NCBI GenBank assembly: GCA_040830545.1
Contig: JBFOMB010000120.1
Span: forward strand, 1 to 46,850
Length of the DNA: 46,850 nucleotides
Source: HXMU1420-2 sp040830545
GTDB taxonomy: Bacteria; Pseudomonadota; Alphaproteobacteria; Rhodobacterales; Rhodobacteraceae
Direction of reading: 5' to 3'
The position numbers and the translations under genes were made by a program. This document shows, in pieces, positions 41,101 through 46,850 of the stretch (the first letter of the stretch is position 1; each line of letters opens with the position of its first letter). Under the pieces are notes generated by a model. It was not told the origin of the DNA. It was given only the letters and a program-made list of their open reading frames with translations, and ran no database searches.

Positions 41101-41342
41101 CCGGGCTGCCACAGCGTGTGAAAGCCGCGCATGCGGTGCCAGCGGACCAGGATGTCCTGCAGCGTGTTGTTGAAAGCGTGGCCCACATGCAGGGCCCCGG
41201 TGACGTTGGGCGGCGGGATCATGATGCAGAAACTGTCGTCGCGCGAGGCATTGGCCCCGGCGCGGAAGGCGCCTGCCTCTTCCCAGGCGCGGTAAATCCG
41301 GCCTTCGGCTTCGGCGGCATTAAATGTCTTGTCCATCGCCAT
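38145..41342 (-). CDS. valS: Valyl-tRNA synthetase, with a low-GC internal block
   Basis: 1065-residue class I ValRS, longer than the usual 880-960. HIGH-type motif NVTGALHVGHAFN near residue 40, editing (CP1) domain with RPETMLGDGAVAVHP, KMSKT near 695, anticodon-binding domain, and C-terminal coiled coil (EEQARLEKSLQKLAKELG). Residues about 515-621, before DPDVLDTWFSSGLWP, form an expansion (NGELQTYPLTETDYEKFRL and onward). The DNA encoding it (39481-39800) is about 47% G+C by my count while its flanks are near 60% or more. ATG 41342 has AAGGGA upstream; ATG 41336 is possible. Convergent with deoB, divergent from the DUF3592 gene. Confidence 0.92.
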   Translation of the reverse strand: MAMDKTFNAAEAEGRIYRAWEEAGAFRAGANASRDDSFCIMIPPPNVTGALHVGHAFNNTLQDILVRWHRMRGFHTLWQPGQDHAGIATQLQVEKKLKAESNMRRTDLSREDFLDKVWDWKTEYAFTIIDQLKRLGCSLDWGRNAFTMAGAPGDQRVGHENSANFHDAVIKVFVEMYNQGLIYRGKRLVNWDPHFETAISDLEVENIETPGHMWHFKYPLAGGETYVYREKDEDGNIILEETRDYISIATTRPETMLGDGAVAVHPQDERYAPIVGKLCEIPVGPQASRRLIPIIVDEYPDPDFGSGAVKITGAHDFNDYQVAKRGDIPMYRLMDTKGAMRDDGAPYEEAAEIAQAVSRGDRTLSEAEADALNLVPDHLRGLDRFEAREKVIAEITAEGLAVMTRADNPILGSGAKKPDAEGADEIVPLVESKPIMQPFGDRSKVVVEPMLTDQWFVDAEKVVGPALEAVRKGDTRIIPESGEKTYYHWLENIEPWCISRQLWWGHQIPVWYGPKVSSDGEIAENESEAFCGEDFESVFSQAQEYYGRRFPHAEVWIRRVFRHNGELQTYPLTETDYEKFRLTAQGTPSENLKTWRENVASSNWVVKFECQSDDEKQVKVSLGQDPDVLDTWFSSGLWPIGTLGWPEQTEELERYFPTDVLITGFDILFFWVARMMMMQLAVTDKIPFHTVYLHQLVRDEKGKKMSKTTGNVIDPLEIVDEFGADALRFTNTSMAAIGGVLKLSKDRITGYRNFTTKLWNFARFAEMNGVFDAKSVYGLCTDSVQVVHPSETLNRWIIGETAKVRVAVDDALENYRFNDAANALYAFVWGKVCDWYLEFSKPLFQQEGDVAQETRETMKWVLDQCLILLHPIMPFITEELWGLSGDRAKMLVHGDWPDYGLDLVDADADREMNWVISLIENARSARAQMHVPAGAYVPMVTTAIDAHGQGAWDRNEALIKRLARIESLEKVDTMPKGCVTIPAEGASFGMPLADIIDVAEEQARLEKSLQKLAKELGGLRGRLKNPKFIDSAPEEVVEETRANLAAREEEEDQLKQALARLAEIA

Positions 41343-41451
41343 AGCGGTGATCCCTTCTTGGTCCGCGCTTCCTTTACCGAACCGCTGGGGGAAGGGAAAG
41401 AGCGCGGCACGCTCCCCTTGCGCTGTGGGGGTGGTGTGGGGATGGTGAGGC

Positions 41452-42189
41452 ATGGCCATTGATTCCGACATCCCGCCCCGTAGCTTTCTGAGCCTGTTTT
41501 TGCGTCTGGGGGGCTGGGTGTTGCTGGTGACGTTTTTGCCGGTGGCGATCATGTCCTGGGTGGCGATCAATCAGGATGCCATTGCCAAGCGGTTCGAGGC
41601 CAATGGCGTGCCGGTGACGGCGCGGATCATTGAACATTACTTCACCGTGTCGCGGGACAGTGATGGGGATGAGACGACAACCTACTGGCTGGATCTGGAG
41701 TTCGAGCTGGAGAGTGGGGAGACCTATCTGCGCCAGAAAAGCGTGCCGCGCTGGGTTTATGACGAGACCGAGAAGGGCGGGACGTATGACATCAGCTATC
41801 TGCGGGACGAACCGCATCGGGTGCAATTGTATGATGGGGAATATGCGCGGTCGTCTCGGATTGCACAGACATTCGGGCTGGTGACCGGGGGCATCTGGCT
41901 GGTGTTTTTCTGGTGGGTCGGTCGCAAGACGGTCGCGGGGCTACGGGCGCGGATGTATGGCGAGCGGGTGGAGGTGGAGAGCCTGGGGCTGGTACGGACC
42001 AGTGTGCGGGTGAACAACCGGCCACGGTACCGCGTGCGGTGGGATGTGCCGGGCGGGTCCTCTGGCCAGAGCCTGATGCGCAAGAAAAACGGGTTCAACG
42101 GGGCCGAGGATGAGGGGGCGGTGCTCACAGTTTATCGCGGTCTGCGCGGCGACTGGTGGGCCGGGGATGTGGGCAACCGGGCGGAGTGA
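41452..42189 (+). CDS. DUF3592-type membrane protein
   Basis: 245-residue membrane protein with two TM segments: about 18-40 (GGWVLLVTFLPVAIMSWVAI) and 136-155 (LVTGGIWLVFFWWVG). Between them lies a beta-rich extracytoplasmic domain (VTARIIEHYFTV, TYWLDLEFEL, TYDISYLRDEPHRVQLYDGE) typical of DUF3592; a second soluble part follows the last helix. Function unknown. The start ATG 41452 has only a close GTGAGG. Divergent from valS over 109 bp. Confidence 0.7.
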   Translation: MAIDSDIPPRSFLSLFLRLGGWVLLVTFLPVAIMSWVAINQDAIAKRFEANGVPVTARIIEHYFTVSRDSDGDETTTYWLDLEFELESGETYLRQKSVPRWVYDETEKGGTYDISYLRDEPHRVQLYDGEYARSSRIAQTFGLVTGGIWLVFFWWVGRKTVAGLRARMYGERVEVESLGLVRTSVRVNNRPRYRVRWDVPGGSSGQSLMRKKNGFNGAEDEGAVLTVYRGLRGDWWAGDVGNRAE

Positions 42190-42208
42190 ACGCTGATCCG
42201 TTGAGGTG

Positions 42209-42260
42209 GCGAGGGGCGCTGCCCCTCGCGCTCCCCGGAGTATTTTGGGAACAATGAAGG
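42209..42260. terminator. GC-rich hairpin plus GAGTATTT element, copy 2
   Basis: GCGAGGGGC (42209-42217) and GCCCCTCGC (42221-42229) around GCT, then the 23-nt element at 42238-42260 (GAGTATTTTGGGAACAATGA and three more bases). It lies between the convergent DUF3592 and dienelactone hydrolase genes, ending 7 nt from the latter's stop. Confidence 0.65.
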
Positions 42261-42267
42261 GGCGGAT

Positions 42268-43002
42268 TTAGCCTGTGAGGGCGAAGCGTTCGCGGAAATA
42301 GGCTTCGACCCGGTCGTAGGCGGGCTGGTGAAAGTCGATCGTCAGGAGCGAGTGGTCGTCCCCGTCAAACTGAACGGTTTCAAGGTCTTCGCCAAAGGCG
42401 CGTTCGATGGCGGCCCAAAGGTCGTCTTTGACCAGTTTGTCCCCTTTGAAGCGCATGGCGAGGCCGGGGCCCTTTTCAGCCATGCCGGCACGGGCGGCTG
42501 CGATATCCTGATCGGACATGTGCAGGCGGCCGCGGGACATGATGGGCAGGGCGGGCTGGCTGGCAACACCGCCCAGAACCGCGTCATCGGCCATGAGGGT
42601 CAGGGCAAAACTGCCGGTCAGGCACATGCCAATCACGCCGACGCCCTTGGCCGCGTCCCGTTCGCGGATGTGACGAGCGAGCGCGCGGAACCAGTCGGCA
42701 AAGGGGCTTTGCCGTCCTTTCAGGAACACGTTAATTTCCCGCCGGACGCACAGAACCCGGATCGTGTTGCGCATCATGGTGACCTTGCCGAAGGTACCCA
42801 GGAAATGCGGCAGGTAGACCCGGAACCCTGCCGCCACCAGCCGGTCCACCAGGGCGAGCGTTTCCGGCCCGATCCCCGGCAATTCCTGCATCAAGAGGAT
42901 CGGCGGGCCGTCCCCTTTGACATAGACCTCGTGCGCGGCGTCGCGCCCATTGGACATGCGCGCTGTGAAAGTGAAGGTTGCGTTGGGAAAAAACTCAGCC
43001 AT
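42268..43002 (-). CDS. Dienelactone hydrolase family protein
   Basis: 244-residue alpha/beta hydrolase. The nucleophile elbow is GMCLTG, a Cys nucleophile as in dienelactone hydrolase; the His is in DDHSLLT, and the Glu in LMQELPGIG near residue 40 fits the DLH triad. No signal peptide. Last gene of the PhyH-HD-hydrolase operon: its ATG (43002) overlaps the HD gene by 8 nt. It may act on the product of the two oxygenases, or on a lactone or ester precursor. The substrate is unknown. Confidence 0.82.
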   Translation of the reverse strand: MAEFFPNATFTFTARMSNGRDAAHEVYVKGDGPPILLMQELPGIGPETLALVDRLVAAGFRVYLPHFLGTFGKVTMMRNTIRVLCVRREINVFLKGRQSPFADWFRALARHIRERDAAKGVGVIGMCLTGSFALTLMADDAVLGGVASQPALPIMSRGRLHMSDQDIAAARAGMAEKGPGLAMRFKGDKLVKDDLWAAIERAFGEDLETVQFDGDDHSLLTIDFHQPAYDRVEAYFRERFALTG

Positions 43003-43618
43003 GCCTCTCCGTTGCGACGGCGGGATTGACCAGAGGCTCGCGCGCCCCCGGGCGCATCACCTCGGGATCATACGCCTTCCGTGCAAAGACTTCATGCACC
43101 ATTGGCGCGAAAAATTCCAGCGGAAGGTCGTCATAATCCGGATCGAACGAGGCCTGATCCCAGCGTTCGCAGAAGGTCACGTTGTCGTCGAAATACGCGT
43201 GGCCCTTGTGGCGGTCGCGTTTGTTCTGGTCGAACCCGTCCAGATGGTGGCCGTAGTAGAGCATCTGGAAATCACCATGGGTTTGCACGACCCAGGCGCA
43301 TTGTTCGCGCACAAATGGTTTCAGGATCGTGGCCGCGTATTCGTCGTGATTGTAGGGTGCGTAGATGTCGCCGATGTCATGCAGCAGGGCGGACACAACC
43401 CAGTCAATGTCGGCCCCGTCGCGCCATGCACGCGTGGCCGATTGCACCGAATGGCCCAAACGCGTGACCTGATAGCCCGACAGGCTTTCATCCAGATCGA
43501 CCAGCGCCTTCAGCAACCGGTCCGCCGTGCCCTTGGTGTATTCGCTTTCATGGGCGGTGAGGAATTCATACTCTTCCTTCGTGCCGTCCTTCATCTGGGT
43601 AAAGTTGACGCGTTCCAT
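42995..43618 (-). CDS. HD-domain protein with the PhnZ-type diiron oxygenase ligand pattern
   Basis: 207-residue HD-fold protein. The ligand set His56, His80-Asp81, His91, His114 and Asp154 (GHSVQSATRAWRDGADIDW, LLHDIGD, NHDEYAA, VQTHGDF, ERWDQA) lines up with PhnZ, the mixed-valent diiron oxygenase that cleaves 1-hydroxy-2-aminoethylphosphonate; the spacing from the first His to HD is 24 residues in both, from memory of PhnZ. A hydrolytic HD phosphatase is the alternative. ATG 43618 shares one base with the PhyH stop (TAATG), so the two are co-translated. That gene order, 2-oxoglutarate oxygenase then HD oxygenase, repeats the PhnY-PhnZ and TmpA-TmpB logic. The substrate is not known here. 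Confidence 0.78.
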   Translation of the reverse strand: MERVNFTQMKDGTKEEYEFLTAHESEYTKGTADRLLKALVDLDESLSGYQVTRLGHSVQSATRAWRDGADIDWVVSALLHDIGDIYAPYNHDEYAATILKPFVREQCAWVVQTHGDFQMLYYGHHLDGFDQNKRDRHKGHAYFDDNVTFCERWDQASFDPDYDDLPLEFFAPMVHEVFARKAYDPEVMRPGAREPLVNPAVATERHG

Positions 43619-44508
43619 TATGTGTCTCCGTAGATGCCGCTGGCCGAGCTGCCTTTGGCGTCTTTCATCATCACCTGGGCCTGAGCCTGCCGGATTTCGT
43701 CCCAGACCGCCAGTGAGCTGGGCTGAAAATAGTCCATGGGCGGGGCGACCTGGATAAAGTTCCCGACATGATCCACGCCGCGCGCGACCATGGCATAGTC
43801 ACGGTCGCCCACCTGTTGCAGCACGTCCGGGCGACAGAACCGGATCACGCAACCGATGCGCCGGTCGTCGCTGGTATTGGGGCCGGACCCGTGCACGGTC
43901 AGACCGTGGTGCAAAGACATCTGTCCGGGTTGGAGCTCAATGGAGGTTTTGTCGTCTTCAGCGACGTCAACCTCGACCTCCTGCCCCCGGCTGAGCAGGT
44001 TGTTTTCATCGAATGTATCCATATGCGGCAGGATTTCGTTTTTGTGCGTTCCGGCGACAAAATCCATGCAACCGCTGGCACGGGTTGCCGGTGACAGGGC
44101 GATCCATGCGGTCACCAGACCTTCGGTCGCGCCAAGGCCCCAATAGGTCAGGTCCTGATGCATGGACACGATGTGTTTGGTGTGTGCTTCCTTGATAAAA
44201 AACTCGCCCGAGTAAATCAGGATGTTGGGGCCAAGGATGCCCTCAACCACGTCCAGCACGCGGGGGTTCATGGCCATGTGATATACCAGCGGCATCACGC
44301 AATGGGCGTTGATCCGTTTGTAGGTGTTGAGCGGTTGGGGCAGCCCGTTGTCCAGCCAATCCCGTTCCATGGTCTCGAATTCAGCCCGGGCGGCGGTGGC
44401 CTGATCCGGGGTCAAGACATCCAAGGGGAACAGGAACCCGTCCTGCCAGTATTGAGCGGTCTGATCGGGGGTCAGGCGGCCCTGATCCAGGTTTTGCGCG
44501 TCGAGCAT
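43618..44508 (-). CDS. Phytanoyl-CoA dioxygenase (PhyH) family Fe(II)/2-oxoglutarate oxygenase
   Basis: 296-residue PhyH-family oxygenase. Iron ligands His117 and Asp119 (SMHQDLTYWG) and His206 (VHGSGPN), and 2-oxoglutarate-binding Arg216/217 (DDRRIGCVIRF), are all present. The length fits PhnY-type enzymes, which hydroxylate the carbon next to phosphorus. ATG 44508 has AGGAGG 6 nt upstream; about 88 upstream codons in frame run across the regulator gene and are not used. First gene of the operon with the HD protein and the hydrolase; divergent from a GcvA-type LysR gene across 115 bp. Confidence 0.85.
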   Translation of the reverse strand: MLDAQNLDQGRLTPDQTAQYWQDGFLFPLDVLTPDQATAARAEFETMERDWLDNGLPQPLNTYKRINAHCVMPLVYHMAMNPRVLDVVEGILGPNILIYSGEFFIKEAHTKHIVSMHQDLTYWGLGATEGLVTAWIALSPATRASGCMDFVAGTHKNEILPHMDTFDENNLLSRGQEVEVDVAEDDKTSIELQPGQMSLHHGLTVHGSGPNTSDDRRIGCVIRFCRPDVLQQVGDRDYAMVARGVDHVGNFIQVAPPMDYFQPSSLAVWDEIRQAQAQVMMKDAKGSSASGIYGDT

Positions 44509-44520
44509 GCTGATCCTCCT

Positions 44521-44578
44521 GTGCTGGCTGATGCGAGCGGTCTGGTCAACATAGGCCGGGTTCTGCGGGATCCAGCAC
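44521..44578. promoter_or_regulatory. Intergenic inverted repeat between phyH-type gene and lysR-type gene
   Basis: GTGCTGG (44521-44527) and CCAGCAC (44572-44578) flank 44 nt in the 115-bp divergent region. This could be a looping site for the LysR protein, but the arms are short and T-N11-A boxes are not obvious. Confidence 0.3.
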
Positions 44579-44623
44579 GGTTTCGATTGCGCCTGAGGAT
44601 AAGTTTTGCTTAGCCTTGATGGC

Positions 44624-45514
44624 ATGGCGACCCGGACCCCATCGCTGAACTGGCTGCGTGTGTTTGAAGCCGCCGCGCGAAGCGAGAGTTTTGCGCGGGC
44701 GGCGGCGCAGTTGAACATGTCGGCCGCAGCGGTCAGCCAGCAGATCAAGGCGCTGGAGGGGCAGTTGGGCACGCCATTGTTTCGCCGCCATGCCCATGCG
44801 GTGACGCTGACGGATGCGGGGCGGGCCTATTACCCGGTGGTGCAGCAATCGCTGCTGATGCTGGATACGGCGACGTCGGGGCTGTTTGGCGAGGTGCGCG
44901 AGCAGCAGGTTTACGTGCAGTCCATCCTGCTGTTTGCCCATGGGGTGCTGGCCCCTGCCCTGCCCGCGTTGCGCGCGGCACATCCGGGGGTGAACCTGAT
45001 GTTGAACACGGCGAATATTGAAGCAGAGTTCGCGCATCGGTTTTCGGATATGCAGATCGTGTTTGGGGCGGCTGGCCTGCATGGCAGCGAAAACGACCTG
45101 TTGGTGGGCGAGACGTTGTATCCGGTGGCGACACCCGAGATTGCGGATCAGATAACGGGACCGGCAGACCTGTTGCGTTTCCCGTTGATCGAGGTGGCGT
45201 CGCACCGCGCGGGCTGGCCCTATGTGCTGGACATGTTGCACCTGTCAGCGGCGGGGGCGCGGTATGAGTTTGCGGACAATTCTCTGGTGGCGGCGGTGAT
45301 GGCAGGTGCGGGGCCGGGCATCATGCTGGCCCGGTCACCTGCAAGCGACGTGGCCCTGGGACAGGCGGGACTGGTGCCGTGCCTGGACGGGTTTTCGGTG
45401 CCGGGACAGGAGAGTTATCACCTGGTCTATCCGTCAAAGGCATCGTTGCGCCCGGCAGCGCGGGCGTTTCGGGGGTGGCTGCTGGAGTATTTGAAAGACG
45501 ACGATTTGGGTTAG
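44624..45514 (+). CDS. LysR-family transcriptional regulator, GcvA-like
   Basis: 296-residue LysR regulator. The N-terminal winged helix (LNWLRVFEAAARSESFARAAAQLNMSAAAVSQQIKALEGQLGTPLFRR, given here only to mark residues 8-55) is of the GcvA type; the effector-binding domain follows from about 88. The start is ATG 44624; TTG 44606 with TGAGGA upstream would add six residues and cannot be ruled out. Its place, divergent from the PhyH-HD-hydrolase operon, suggests that it controls that operon and responds to its substrate. Confidence 0.85.
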   Translation: MATRTPSLNWLRVFEAAARSESFARAAAQLNMSAAAVSQQIKALEGQLGTPLFRRHAHAVTLTDAGRAYYPVVQQSLLMLDTATSGLFGEVREQQVYVQSILLFAHGVLAPALPALRAAHPGVNLMLNTANIEAEFAHRFSDMQIVFGAAGLHGSENDLLVGETLYPVATPEIADQITGPADLLRFPLIEVASHRAGWPYVLDMLHLSAAGARYEFADNSLVAAVMAGAGPGIMLARSPASDVALGQAGLVPCLDGFSVPGQESYHLVYPSKASLRPAARAFRGWLLEYLKDDDLG

Positions 45515-45567
45515 CCGGGTCGCCGTTACACAATTCCGCGCGGTTGAAAGAGCAGCGGTGCCAAAAA

Positions 45568-45597
45568 CGTGACAAAGGCGCCCGGAGGCGCCTTTGT
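45568..45597. terminator. Terminator hairpin after the lysR-type gene; module copy A
   Basis: ACAAAGGCGCC and GGCGCCTTTGT arms (45572-45597) around CGGA, followed by TATTG. The 29 nt 45568-45596 recur exactly at 45691-45719. Confidence 0.75.
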
Positions 45598-45622
45598 TAT
45601 TGATATTCGACGGTGTGGCTCT

Positions 45623-45756
45623 CGTGACATTGGCCCAAGGGGCCAATGCACTGCCGCCACTCCGCAGCGTTCGCGAAGCGAAGCCGCTTACGTGACAAAG
45701 GCGCCCGGAGGCGCCTTTGCACTACCGCTTGGCGGCAGAAATCGCGTTGCGATTTC
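45623..45756. repeat. Hairpin train before groEL with duplicated modules
   Basis: CATTGGCCC/GGGCCAATG (45628-45648), then the exact 29-nt copy of the upstream terminator (45691-45719), then GAAATCGC/GCGATTTC around GTT (45738-45756). The modules share flanks: each starts CGTGACA, and two end TGCACT or GCACT followed by a CCGC. The last hairpin ends 3 nt from the groEL stop. The AAATCGC stem also appears in the 5968-6064 train. Confidence 0.75.
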
Positions 45757-45759
45757 GCC

Positions 45760-46848
<1,089 letters not shown>

Positions 46849-46850
46849 GG

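Noticed and set aside
41343..41570. 76-residue upstream extension of valS
   Set aside because: It overlaps the start of the DUF3592 gene on the other strand, has no similarity, and ATG 41342 has AAGGGA upstream.
45486..45500. Third copy of the GAGTATTTGAA element at the end of the lysR-type gene
   Set aside because: It is coding sequence (LEYLKDD) without the GAACAATGAAGG half or a preceding stem.
45568..45756. CRISPR array near groEL
   Set aside because: Only two exact repeats, each a self-complementary terminator-like stem, with no regular spacers and no cas genes.

Overview
The window is a gene-dense, high-GC stretch of chromosome from an alphaproteobacterium, most likely a member of the Rhodobacteraceae (Roseobacter group). 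This is inferred from the gene set (RpoHII-type sigma factor, CobW-DUF1826 pair, malic enzyme-phosphotransacetylase fusion, comM preceded by CtrA-type octamers, prpE preceded by TTTGCAAA motifs) and from hairpin trains between convergent genes. I see no insertion sequence, prophage, CRISPR array, rRNA or tRNA. Nearly everything is housekeeping or salvage metabolism, plus a few accessory operons.

Layout. 1-4067: the 3' end of ettA, its terminator, then an amidase, an aldose 1-epimerase and a glucokinase. 4173-7631: trpS, a rhomboid-fold protein that has lost its catalytic residues, a train of hairpins, and murJ. 7772-9768: a Zur-type operator, a COG0523 zinc metallochaperone and a DUF1826 protein, i.e. 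a zinc-starvation operon. 10062-16333: glnD and an LpoA-like lipoprotein on the minus strand, diverging from rsmI, yraN and gshB. 16330-19937: comM with CtrA octamers upstream, a GST with a Cys/His tail, a histidine phosphatase and cobU. 19952-21718: rpoH2 and a ChaN-like protein. 21810-24500: coaBC, dut and a membrane-anchored MoeB/ThiF-type enzyme, tightly packed. 24529-29455: a PLP-dependent Cys/Met enzyme, an M3 peptidase and an FHA-TM-trypsin protein. 29536-33912: maeB and prpE (minus strand), with TTTGCAAA operator candidates in front of prpE. 34053-38041: a bicupin, cdd, deoA and deoB, a nucleoside salvage operon. 38145-42189: valS, with a low-GC internal block, and a DUF3592 protein. 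42268-45514: a translationally coupled operon of a PhyH-type 2-oxoglutarate oxygenase, a PhnZ-like HD-domain protein and a dienelactone hydrolase, diverging from a GcvA-type LysR regulator. 45568-46848: a second hairpin train and the 3' two thirds of groEL.

The strongest candidate for an undescribed system is the 42268-45514 operon. A PhyH oxygenase followed by an HD-domain protein carrying the PhnZ ligand pattern is the two-enzyme logic used to oxidise and then cleave phosphonates. Here it comes with an added alpha/beta hydrolase and its own regulator, and no phosphonate transporter is in view. Other signals worth following are the CtrA octamers before comM, the propionate-type operator before prpE, the pseudo-rhomboid, the low-GC block in valS, the TM-anchored MoeB and the repeated hairpin modules.
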